Below the pieces are notes generated by a model, which did not search any database, had not been told where the DNA came from, and was given only the letters and a program-made list of their open reading frames with translations. Below, piece after piece: positions 33,709-45,500 of a DNA stretch of 64,000 bases. The number at the start of each line of letters is the position of its first letter. Positions within the stretch are counted from its first letter, which is position 1. The stretch spans positions 358,908 through 422,907 of the forward strand of contig NW_004190384.2 of the NCBI RefSeq assembly GCF_000224145.3, given 5' to 3'. Made by a program: the position numbers and the translations under genes. This stretch comes from Ciona intestinalis. Its lineage: Eukaryota; Chordata; Ascidiacea; Phlebobranchia; Cionidae.

Positions 33709-36700
33709 TCAACCAAACAAATAATCCATTGCTTTGGTTACGAGGCCACTTGTTTTCTGGGGTGTTCTTGTTTCGCTTACAACCTAAATGGAAAAAAAAG
33801 GGATTTAACAATATTTTAATCGCTTACAAAATCAAAAAAGGGGCAACAGTAGTCGTTATGAACAACATGTGTGTTCTGTTTTATACACCTTGTGCTTGCT
33901 TATGAGTTACAGCGTATTTTTTCGATAATTATTTATTTTTTGCGGACAACAACAGTCGTTATAACATAAAGATAACTGAGTTGAAGCAATCACTGGTAAG
34001 GCTTAAGGGCCACATAAGCCCTAAACAGGTCAACTGTGGGGAAAAGACATGCGCAGCTGAACTCTCCGATGTCAGATTCAACTGTTCCACATACTCTATT
34101 TAACCATCCATTTCAATTTCTACCTCATATATTTGGTTTATGTACCAGTGCCTTCGCTTTTATGTATGGGTTTAAGGCTCAATGCTGCTATCACTGTGGA
34201 AGCAAGTGCCCTTGAAAGACACCTGCTCCAACCTAGTGGTCCATTTATTTATGTGAAACTTTACCTTACTTAAAAATATTTGTATCATATATACTAACTT
34301 TATGAAGAAAATCCAAACACTTACTTTAGTATCGCTGGTAGAAGCATTATACGCAGCAGTTAGTGGGCGTATAGAGGGGGGTTTTGGTGTGGTTGGTGTC
34401 GATATACGTGATATACTTGGGTGGGTTAGAGGGGTGTTGTTGGACATTGGTTTCAACGGAGTTCTTTCATTGAACCTTGACATTATTTCCTGGTGAAATC
34501 AAAACAAAATTTCCACATTTAAGTTATATAGTTTGTGTAAACAAACAAAATAAAATTTAAATTGTATAGCCACATTTAAGAACGCAAACAATAGTTTTAA
34601 TACTTTTAAAAACTAATTAAAATAGGGAGCTTATAAAACCTTTCGATGCCACAATTTATAAATTAGGTTTTTATAAACTACTCACCACATCGATACAAGG
34701 CACCACACCAATCATAACGTTTGTTCCAACAACTTTCCCGTTACGACTCATGGCTTTCTTCACTTGCAATCTACTTTCATAATGTATGTGCATCCAATTC
34801 CCATTGTCTGCTGCCATCTGGTGGTGAAGGATTGAACCGTATTGTGAGAATCGCTGAAGCACGAAAGACGCAGATGACGGAGGAAACCTGTTAAGAAATA
34901 CGATTTTTATTTTTAACTTTTATTGTTTAATGCACTGAAAAAAAAACAGTGGGTTACTGTGTTACAAATTTGTTTGGTGGTCATGAAATTTTGTTTATTA
35001 ACTCCTCCGTTCTATGTGCGAAACACACTTATTGAAAACAAAAATGACTAAAATCTTCCAAAACTAGATATTATAACTGAGTTTTAATCAATATATTCCA
35101 TGTATAATAGATTAATTTTATTTTGATCACCCTGGCCGTGTTTTATCCATGTTTATGTTTGGTTTCGTTTACACAGATTATACGAAAGTCGTTCAACCAA
35201 AAATAATTTCCTAAATTATGAAATCAAAACACAACTTTTTAACAAATACTTAATTGATTGGTCCCAAGTAACTTGAACACATGTGTAAAAACAGGCAAGA
35301 CTTGATCAAGATAAGAAAATTTTGATTAAAATAGGGGTGACATTTTGTGTTTAACAGTTAGTACCCAACCGTATACCATATCCCTAATACAGATTTTACC
35401 CTGCTGTTAGGTGTCTATACAAACAAGCAGAGCCAAAGTATATTGCATTCACCACATTAATCAATGAGGTTCCCCATGTTTCAGGCTATGATATAGTTTA
35501 ACAATAAACTAAAGATTTTAACAAAATATAAAATATGACACCTATGATATGTATTGGAAACACTCACATATTACATCCAATTATTTAAAACAAAGTTTAC
35601 GAACCCGAACACAGTGACCCAGGTATCATCCAGTTTAACATCGGGAGTTAAAGCTTCACCCTGGGTGTAGAATGGGTCTATTTGGGCAGGAGAAGGGGGG
35701 CTTATACACTTCTGACCCCAGGTATTGTTGGGGGTGTTTGGGGTGCCTGGAACCGGGTGAAAAGATTCTAAAGGTAAAGTTAAAGAGTTTTTATGTATTG
35801 TTAATAACGAAATTTTCTTTATTACTTCAAATACATAGAGTAAAGATCAGAATAATTAAAATAAAGACTACAGGTTAAAACTACTTGAGTAAAATTGTTC
35901 AATAGAAGAAGAAGTGATTAATTGTGTAGGGGCTGAAATATTTGTTGCACAAATGTTCATATCAACTTACTGTGTGAATCATTGACAGCAAATGAACGGG
36001 AAAATGTATCGGACATTTTACCAGTGTTGCCATCTAGATTTCCAAAATCTTCCATCAATGTTGCAACAGGGGGAGCTCCTACTCTTTCTTTAGATGTGGA
36101 AACACTGTAATATTAAGTTTTTAAATAATAATAAAAACATTTTAAACTCCCACCTTTTAACATTACAACAGTGCAGCAATAACAATTGCTTAATATGTTT
36201 TATGGCCTGTTATAATCTCACCAACACAAAAATAAAGTGCTACGTGGAAATAAATTAAATTCGAAATATATTATTTCATGGATAATAAAATAAACTTAAA
36301 ATAAAATTATTACTTTGAAAAATTCACATTTTTTGGTGAGCGTAGCGTTAGTTTCTGACTGTTGGGTGAAGTTCTACTTGTAATTCCAGTAGGTGGAGCA
36401 GGAGAGCCGTGGTAATGCAAACCAGGGGAGCCATACAGGTTGGTTGGGGGGTGGGCAGGTTTTGAACGGTTCAAAACTGGGGTCTGATGTAAAAGAAATG
36501 ATTTTAAAAATTAAAAATTATCAGATGAAACTATTATGCAGAACAAGAATGTAGATCCTAACTGTGTTATCATGCAAAGCCTACTACTTCTTCAAAACAG
36601 TAGGCATGTAGGTTTTTAAATTTATATTTATTGACACTTCTTTATATATATATATACATAATAGGGTGAGGGAAGACGGAATATATGTAGCGACGATGTT

Positions 36701-38136
36701 TATTGCTTGTTGTTTATATTGTAATGATTAAGTTTTGAACGCACGAAAAAGAAGGGAAAAAGAAGGCAAATAAAAAGGGGCGTTTCGCACACACACGCCC
36801 GCATACAGGAATAAGCGCTACACACCTCCCCCAGAAACGACCTAATTTTTTCGAGGTTTGGAATTGGTAAAGGTTGCGAAAGGTCAACATAATATCCAAA
36901 TGTTCTTCTTGCATTTTAAAACAAGTAACAACGTTCTATAGGAGTTATGTTTTTTGTTTACTACCAAACGGGATGAGAAAATAAAATGAAAATGTGTCCC
37001 ATCTCCCCCCCCACCATACTGTATATTAAATATTAATGCTTCATAGATAATTATTTTAAATTATTGTACAATGGTCATGTCATGTGTATTAACATGGATA
37101 TGTAGGAATAAAAACTTATGATATCTTTCCATACCGTGGTTATTGTAGGATCCCCCATCAAATATCCAGGCAGAAATTGGTTCCCAGCTGGTGATATATG
37201 ACCGGGGTTACCAACGGGAGATCCCAACATCATTGGTTCTATCAACAAATAGTCAAACATGAATAAATAATATTAACATGTAGAAAGTGTGATATTAATA
37301 GAGGGGAGTCAAAGTACCATGGACTACAAACTTTTAAAAATGACAGATTTTCGCAGTGTAGAATATACCAGGGTAGGTCTGTCCCTGCCCAACTTTAATA
37401 GGTCACTACCACCTGCCAGTTAATTGCTGCAAGCACATTTGAAAAGAAAGTCTTTCATGAAGTCTAATTTGCACCAGCGCGGGGCGCTTCCTATAAACCA
37501 AGCGATTGGGAGCACTGAAAGTAAATAGTCTTTGTATAACCTTTACGACTATGACTTTGTTTAGAATGTTTTGATTGGATTCTTGGCATAAACGAGGAGA
37601 CTAACAACCAAAACCCGATATTAACAGCAACAGGATCGGTCCTATTAGAGTTGGACGTATTAAATAAAAAAGAATTTTGATTTTACTTTTTTGTCAAAAG
37701 GCGTTTGATATTCTATTCGTTTTATTAAAAAAAGTTTGGGAGTGTACAGATTCTGTACCGGCCCCGTGGTTAGTAGCTTGCCTTTAACGAGGTTGTACCC
37801 AAAGTTGGAGGGTTCAAGGCTCCTCGTTACGGATATCTAATATGAACATCTACATTATGGACATCTAAAGCTAAGAGGCGTATGGATAATTGCCAAAAAC
37901 GATAATTGGTCTCTTATGGGTTGTCTAAACTGTCAGCCATACAGCAAGGATAAATTCATTGTGTTGTAACATATTTTTTATATATATTTATGTTGATAAA
38001 GAGTGCTAGTCGCTCCCATCAATAAATATACTGGTATTTATCAATGTAAAATTGACGCCAGCAGTTATAGTTTGAGACAAACTGTGTTTTTAGCATAAAA
38101 GCAAAGTATTATGCAGTGTATACCTGAATGTTCCAT
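33709..38136 (-). CDS. nup35: Nucleoporin NUP35/Nup53
   Basis: Scaffold nucleoporin of the Nup93 subcomplex in the nuclear pore. Exons: 38136-38124, 37238-37135, 36483-36314, 36104-35971, 35746-35605, 34888/34887-34686, 34489-34325, 33783-33709. The total is 1005 bases, 334 residues, against 326 in human. The N-terminal EPMMLGSP block is split between exons 1 and 2 and is followed by [21 protein letters not shown] and [13 protein letters not shown] precede the dimerising NUP35-type RRM at about residues 182-255 (DDTWVTVFG, then [20 protein letters not shown]). The tail reads [14 protein letters not shown] and KAMDYLFG. The donor after VTVFG is GTTCGT, an unusual sequence, but the phase supports it. 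The final Trp present in vertebrates is absent because TGA follows FG. Confidence 0.95.
33840..34020 (-). repeat. SINE tail and middle
   Basis: Reverse copy with ACAGTAGTCGTTATGAACAA and TACACCTTGTGCTTGC, then AACAACAGTCGTTATAAC. A forward head remnant follows at 34150-34245. In the last NUP35 intron. Confidence 0.6.
36655..37026. mobile_element. MITE family A, longer or nested copy
   Basis: Starts TAATAGGGTGAGGGAAGACG and ends CCCATCTCCCCCCCACCATA followed by CTGTATA. At about 370 bp it is twice the usual size, so it may hold another insertion. Intronic in NUP35. Confidence 0.55.
37755..37965 (+). repeat. tRNA-derived SINE
   Basis: Forward copy: CCCCGTGGTTAGTAGCTTGC (A-box side), GAGGGTTCAAGGCTCC (B-box-like), then GGTTGTCTAAACTGTCAGCC. 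Intronic in NUP35. Confidence 0.75.
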
Positions 38137-38462
38137 ATTTAGATATCAAACCGATGTTTCTTTAGCAGAAGAACAGTCAGTAAAACAAACAAACTTAGGC
38201 AAAAGTTCATGTAATTGACCTGGACAACAAAACATGTAACAATGCACATTGTTATTACAAGTTTGAAAAGTGACAAAACTACATAATATATTCCAAGTGA
38301 GCATGGTTACAACCTGCTATAAATATGACATTACGTTGTAAAATGGCTACAAGAGTTGTCATTGCATTATGGCAGGAAGATACACAAATATGATGAAACA
38401 TTGTTATTAACAAATCATTTCAACATGCATTGTCCATGTGATGTTGTTCCATCAAACCGCAT

Positions 38463-38873
38463 TTAGAATCGAAGCTTCTGGAAAAACCACTTGTTCTTTC
38501 CAGTCTTGTAGCGATTTTCAAATTGGGATTTGATTTCACGTCGTGCCTTTCTCCTGCCAGTCGCATCCCGGATTGCCTCTTTGTTCACAGATGATTTGTC
38601 AATTGGAACATCGACGGAGTATCTTGTTGGCATCAGGTGGTTATAGTTAACGACTTTGACGAAGGTCTTGATCTTATTCCTCTTCTTAATCTTCTTTTTT
38701 GACATCCGTTTCGTAACTTTGCGTGGATAACGGTCGATTCCAGCAACAAGCGCATGCCCGTAAGGCCTGTCGTTCGTACCCTCATCCTGATTTTTGACGA
38801 TGATACCTTTTCGGCCGGCATATCTTCCAGCAAGGATCAAGACGACCTTGTTGGGTTTCATAAACTTTCCCAT
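38463..38873 (-). CDS. rpl27: Ribosomal protein eL27
   Basis: A complete 136-residue reading, [20 protein letters not shown] to [14 protein letters not shown], the standard length and termini of cytosolic eL27 (60S subunit). The coding region is a single exon. A CCCAG acceptor-like site just upstream of the ATG (38896-38900 on the + strand) suggests an intron in the 5' UTR, as is common for ribosomal protein genes. The stop lies only 326 bp before the NUP35 ATG on the same strand. It is divergent from CFAP221. With all residues intact it is likely the functional gene and not a retrocopy. Confidence 0.97.
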   Translation of the reverse strand: MGKFMKPNKVVLILAGRYAGRKGIIVKNQDEGTNDRPYGHALVAGIDRYPRKVTKRMSKKKIKKRNKIKTFVKVVNYNHLMPTRYSVDVPIDKSSVNKEAIRDATGRRKARREIKSQFENRYKTGKNKWFFQKLRF

Positions 38874-38899
38874 GATTAAAACTGCCTCACTTAACCTGG

Positions 38900-39564
38900 G
38901 TCAGCAAAAAGGAAGAAACGTGTTGGCTTGCTTAAAATTCGCATGCATCGGCCGCATGGTGTCGCTTTTTGTTTAAATTAGGGACAGTAGTATAAACATA
39001 TATATATATTACATGTTATACTATTATGCACAATATATTTGTATTCCGTTATTTTTGTACTGTATCGAGCTACTCAACAACACATAGTTATAATAAATGC
39101 ACATTAGTTTAATTACTTTTCTGTTAGTATTTCATAAAAGGAAAACAAAAAGCAGGTTACAAATTTACCAAATTTAATTAATTTTTAAAGTTTTTAGTTC
39201 CTGAAATACTGAATTTAGAAAAACACTTCTTTTTTGTTTAATAATTTGCTTGGGTGACTTACGTTGCTACGTTACCAAAGAACATGCTACAGCGATATTT
39301 GTAACGCCTTCACGTTCGTAAAGCTGAGTCGTGTAAACAACTTTATAAGGTTACTAAATCAGTTCAGTTTGCGTTTGATTTACTTTGGTAGTGTACTTAA
39401 CGTTTGATTATATGAATTACGTTGACAGTCTTTTTTATATGCTATTTAATGCACGTTCTTACTATTTAATTGTGAAAAACTACTCTAAATTTACATCTGC
39501 TGATCTGCACAGTCGTACAGAAGCAAAGCATGTAGGCAGTTGTACAACACAACACACTATAAGG
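38900..39564. promoter_or_regulatory. Shared intergenic region between rpl27 (-) and cfap221 (+)
   Basis: About 690 bp separates the two divergent start codons and should hold both promoters. A TA-rich run is at 39000-39008. No TATA box or other site could be named with confidence. Confidence 0.35.
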
Positions 39565-42500
39565 ATGGCTGCGATTAAAAGTCATCGAATGACTGGCTTG
39601 AAGTCGTCAAAGAAAGGCACAATGTTGGATGAATTTATTAGTCCTGTAAAGAGAATAAATGTTCCGAACCATATCCTGGATACAAGTATGTTATGTTATA
39701 AATTTTATTTGTTTTAACAAATATTTTTAATATTAAGTGGCTGCAAGATTGGAAAAAATAGCGGAAATGGAAAATTTTATGTTTTGCACAAAATCTGTGT
39801 ATTTTTTTCTAATTAAGCAGAAAATCTATGCACAGATCGTGTGTAATCAACACTGCTGTATTAAGCCTTAATAAATAAACACAAAAATTTAAGCAAAATT
39901 GCACAAAATAAAATATTTTTGAAAAAATCCGCCCGAAAGAATTGTTAGATTAGTTAAATCCTCCGCACAAATAACAAACTTTTCAATCTGGGTTGCCAGA
40001 ACAATATAAAAAAAACTTTTCAAACCAAATTTTTATAGCCATAATACCTTTTTAAACAAAAAAATCAGTTTTAAAACATCAATTTGTATTTTGCAGAAAT
40101 CTTCAATAAACTTTCGCAAAATTCTGTCACGAAAGTTCAACCTGATGTTGTTCATTTTTCCGGCTACAAACTTCATAAAACTCATAAAACTTCGATCAAA
40201 ATATGCAACGCATCTCCTCAAAGACAGAACCTTCATATTATCCCACCTGCAACAAAGTATTTTTCCATCCAATACACTAAACCGGTATGCTGGATTTGCT
40301 ATATATTTGTCTGCAGTGTTTGTCTGCTTTGTAGTGACCTCGCTTCTTTCTCCAATTAAACGTAAATATGTTTTTATTCATACCCATGTTTTAACTACTG
40401 AGCTTTGTTGCCATGTCCTGTTTTTTTACTTTTTTTTTTAATCTACTTTACCGTAAAGTGTTATTATATATATTCTTATTGTAGATATATGTCTATTGGA
40501 TTCCATACATTTTAGATTGAAAGGTATGGGCGATTTAAATACAGATTGTGTCTATATGTGGTTAAGGCAACATGCTTATTTTACACTTGTAACATGTTAA
40601 AATAATAATTATTTTGATTTAATTTGTCCCTTTGATTACAGTGGCAAAAATAAAAAAAAACAGATAAAACCAAAAGATAGGATATAGCAACAAAACAACT
40701 GTTGTAAAACACGGTAACGCGCTTACGGTAAAAACATTTTACACTTAATGGAAGAAAGAGGTGTAGTTGCTACACCTAGCAGACAATTGAGCCATTTATG
40801 TTTAATTATTTTAAAGTTAAACTTCTAATAGAAACAAAAGTCTGCGGGTGACTTTTACAATGTTAATGAAGATAAACCAAGTTAAATTAAAAACGGCACA
40901 TAATTAATCAAATAATATTGTAATGTTTCAGTTTGCAAATAAACTATTTGTATTTCTGTACAGGATAGATTGGTTCCTGGGTTTACAATTGAAGTAATTA
41001 TCAACTTCACAGCCGATGAATGGAGATATTATTATGATTGTATTCGAATACATTGCAAGGTAATCATATTAATATTTACCCATTATTGTGTGGCATGCAG
41101 TTTAACACATCTAGTTTTATTTGTTGGGCTTATAGTAGCCCCTTTTGAATCAGTTTTCTTCAAACAGTTGTTCTTGTTGTTTTCGTTTTTAAGTTCAATT
41201 TTTAAAGTTTAGACGTGCCCCTTCATTAGCGCTATGCTCTCTTGTATAACATGTTTATTAAACCTCAGGGTGAAGAAAACTTAATAGTTCCCCTTCATGC
41301 CTTCCCTGTCATGGACACGAGTAAATTTCCACGGAAACTTGTTTTCCCTCAAAGTGGGATTCGACTCGGTGAGAGTTGTCGTAAGATCCTCCCCCTGCGT
41401 TCCCACTCACCTGTGGAATTTGAATTCCAAATCTCTGTGTTACAATCTCATCCATCCATTGTCGTCAACCCTCTGTCAGGTGATTGTTGTCAAACATTCG
41501 GTTCAACTTATTGGGATTTTGTTACTTTTGTGACAATTTTTATTTTGACATATCTATTTCTACCTTTTTATTTGCTTGTGTTTAGTTTTAAAGCATGTTT
41601 GGTTTGACGATGTTTTATAGTTGTTGTCAGTATATAGTCTTGTATGTTGGTAAATGTAAGACAGCTTTGGAAAGACACTTATACTTAGTTACGTTGTCAT
41701 GGCAAAGTGTTTAGTGCGCCTGCTTCTAGGTTGGACCATAAACTACATTACAAAAAAATATTACCACCAAAAATATATACCCAAAAAATTACATTTGTGA
41801 TTGTTTTGGTAAACTTAGAGGAATGTTTTATGTTTATGCCATACAATGAGACCTATCTACTTGGCCACATATAACAACTATAGGATCCTCAAGGCCTAAT
41901 ATAACTATAACCGCACACAGGTATTGTACCTGGTGAAGGAGGGACCGATATTTCAGTAACTTTCACCCCAATGGAATATGTGACTGCCCACATGACAATG
42001 CAACTTGTCATATCACAATTCAACACAAAACCTTTGCTTTGTGATGTCACAGCAAGTTGTTCTCCTTCTGCTACTGTACAACTTACCAGGTAACGATAAA
42101 TTTATATTATTGTTCATGGTAAAAATGAAGATCATAATATTTAAACAATGAATAGAAGGAAATAAACAACCAAAGGACAATCGTTACAACACAGTAAGTT
42201 GCCATGCAGTTGGATGAAAAGTGTGCATTGGATTGTCTAAAATCTAATCACCACAATGTCACACATGTGGTAACTTGTAAGCAGTACGAGGTGTATAAAA
42301 CAGAACACCCGTGTTATAACGACTGTCGTTGCCCCGCCATGCGAGGATAAATAAGTTTTGTTTGAAATAAAGATATAAATATTCTCAGATCAGTAAAAGA
42401 TTTGGATGAAGTTTACAAACAAACCAAACTTCTTGACCCTCGATGTATTTCGCCGATACAAATAGCTCGGAGGAGACAACGACATAGGAACGTTCCGTTG

Positions 42501-45500
42501 ATACGAAGTAAGTAGTTTGATAAATTTGTTTTGTAGTTTTATTTATTCATTATTCAGTAAAAAAAGTTGCACATGTGGCAACTCATAAAAATGGTTATAA
42601 CAGTTGCCGTTGCCTCGACGTGAGGATAAATAGGTTACGTTTATTCGAAATAAATGTATAATGAATTCGTTTTACGTACAAGTACTATTATAAGTTTGTT
42701 TTCAATTGTAGAAACTGCAGTTTTAATATATGCTTCATTTTTATTTGCATAGTGCAGTAACTTGTTTTATTTAACGGCTCTCGTTTTGCTGCTAATTTTC
42801 TTGTTTGTTTTATGTATTTTGATCTTTATTATCGTATTTAAAAAAAATCATGTTATCTTAATGTTGTTACTTGTAAACATGAATTAAACAGTTCCTAAAT
42901 TTCAGGTTTTCCAAACAAAGATTTTGAATACGAGGGTTTACAATTTCCAGCAAATGTAAATTCTCAACACGCTGTAAACAGCGTGCTTATGCAACACAAG
43001 GGGAAACTAAGGGTGAAGGATCTTAGAATAAAACAAGGTAAGATTCTTCATTAAAGCCGACTTCCCCCCCACTGTATGGGTTGTGCTACTGTCTTTACAC
43101 AGATTTTGCTTCCAATTACAGTTTAATTTGTTTTAATTAAAAAAAGCTTAATATGAGTTAATATATTTTCTATTGTGGATTTGTTCGCCTTACTTTTATT
43201 TGACACTTTTACTCAAGTAGTTTTTACCTGTACCGTGTTTTAATATCTTTTTTAGTGTTTGAAAAAACTGTCGTTGCTCCTGCCATAAAAGGTTAATTAA
43301 GTTGCACTTTTTCATTCTTTCATTTGTTTTGTACCATGCTATGAACACAACATTAAATTTCAGAAGCGGAGTCGACGTTAGTTACTACTGTTGCAACGAA
43401 ATCCACTGACTCACTCACTTCAGTTAACAGCACACGACAAATGAAAGAAGCTGCGTTTGAGAAAATTACCCGACAAGATGCGATAGATGAAAGAGCCAAC
43501 CAGTTACGATGGTGCGACAAGCTGCGTGATATTTATTGTTTTATTAATTTATATTATTTTTATTGTCCTGTAACGTCCTTATGTGAAAAATGTAAAAACA
43601 CTGTTTGGGTTAATGTTATGGCATTTAATTTTAATACGACTTACTGTTCTATTTAATACAACTTGTTATTTCATATTTAATTTAAGTTTACAATGTAGAG
43701 AGACAGGTTATATTCACATGAAGCTTACAGTTGTCGGTGTAATTTATTTGTAAGCTAAATAGAGATTGTCATAAATAAATGTAACTTGATTTATTCTCGT
43801 ATGCAGTGGCAACAGTAGTCATTATAACACGGGCAGTTTTGTTTTTTTATATTGTATGGCTTATAATTTAGAAAGTCCATTAGTGACCACTGGGTTGAAG
43901 CAATGAATGTTATATATTGCCCCAGAACACATACACCCACAATGGTAGCAACTTTTGGACTGTAAGCTTTGGGACAGAGGAAGGCGTGCTAACCACTGCC
44001 CCGTTAACTACAACCATCATTACCTCGCAGGCAAGTTCATCTTGGTGAAGATCCGATAAGTGACGAGGCGCGAGTGGATGTTGTGGAACAAAGGAACCTT
44101 GCGTTGGAGGATTACAAATATATGAAGATGATGAATCCGCGTAAGAACCAAGAGTTGGTGAGGTCAAAGTCGAAGAAAATATTCAGAAGAACTTTGCGTC
44201 GTGCTAACAAGGTGATTGTGTTAGAGATTTAAATGTCTTCTTCATGGGCAGCATTTTTTTTAAATGCAGGGAAGCAGACACACAATCCTGTGAATTTGCT
44301 TATAGTATTTACTAATTAAACTCAGGGTCAAAAAGTTAGGCCTACCTACCTTGCCACCCCAGGTTTGGTGGTTATGGTTTTAATTACTGGCTACATGTTA
44401 TGTTACATAAAATATTTTGTCTCAAAAAATAGGTTTTAAATTCCATATAAACAACCTTTTATATCTTTTAATTGAAGTTCCTTCTTTCTTGCAGTGTTAC
44501 TGAAAATTTTGTTATTCAAATAGAATCGTAACAAATTAGAATGGTGTTTTATCTCTCAAACGAAAAAACCTAACATCAAAAATATAAGGTTAATATTGTT
44601 GAACCTTATACAGGAACCTGAGGCATCACCCCAGTTTGATTTATACAAGAACAAATCATGGACAGTGAGACATCGGGCACTTGCACGGTTCCAACAAGCA
44701 GCACGCACTATACTTATACGATGTCGCGCTGATAAAAAAGTTGTCATGCTGAGGAAACTTGTGGAGGATTTTGGGAAAGGATTAAGTAAGTGTTTCAATC
44801 ATCTGGTTAATTTAATCATCTGGTTGTTTCAATCGTCTGGTTGTTTCAATCATCTGGTTGTTTCAATCGTCTGGTTAATTTAATCATCTGGTTGTTTCAA
44901 TCATCTGGTTGTTTCAATCATCTGGTTAATTTAATCATCTGGTTGTTTCAATCGTCTGGTTGTTTCAATCATCTGGTTGTTTCAATCATCTGGTTGATTT
45001 AATCATCTGGTTGTTTCAATCATCTGGTTGTTTCAATCATCTGGTTGTTTCAATCATCTGGTTGTTTCAATCATCTGGTTGTTTCAATCATCTGGTTGTT
45101 TCAATCATCTGGTTGTTTCAATCATCTGGTTGTTTCAATCATCTGGTTGTTTCAATCATCTGGTTGTTTCAATCATCTGGTTGATTCATTCATCTGGTTG
45201 TTTCAATCATCTGGTTGTTTCAATCATCTGGTTGTTTCAATCATCTGGTTGATTTAATCATCTGGTTGTTTCAATCATCTGGTTGTTTCAATCATCTGGT
45301 TGTTTCGATCATCTGGTTGTTTCAATCATCTGGTTGTTTCAATCATCTGGTTGTTTCAATCATCTGGTTGTTTCAATCATCTGGTTGTTTCAATCATCTG
45401 GTTGTTTCAATCATGTGGTTGATTGTCATGTTAAAACTTCTGACACAGTGGTTAGAGCGCCTGCTTATAACGAAGAGATTACTGGTTGGACAAGACACCT

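Noticed and set aside
37755..37830. Possible tRNA gene
   Set aside because: A- and B-box-like words are present, but the sequence continues into the SINE body and does not fold as an intact tRNA by eye.
38463..38873. Processed retrocopy of rpl27
   Set aside because: The intact frame, a likely 5' UTR acceptor and no poly(A) remnant or target duplication argue for the functional gene.
39385..39564. Upstream in-frame start for CFAP221
   Set aside because: It would add 60 residues of unremarkable sequence (MVVYLTFDYMNYV). The ATG at 39565 gives a product that begins like a normal CFAP221. It is kept only as an alternative.
40091..40441. 116-residue frame [12 protein letters not shown]
   Set aside because: Wrong frame of CFAP221 exon 2. 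The frame with VVHFSGY is the conserved one.
44790..45425. CRISPR-like regular array
   Set aside because: The unit is 17 bp with no unique spacers and lies in a spliced eukaryotic gene.
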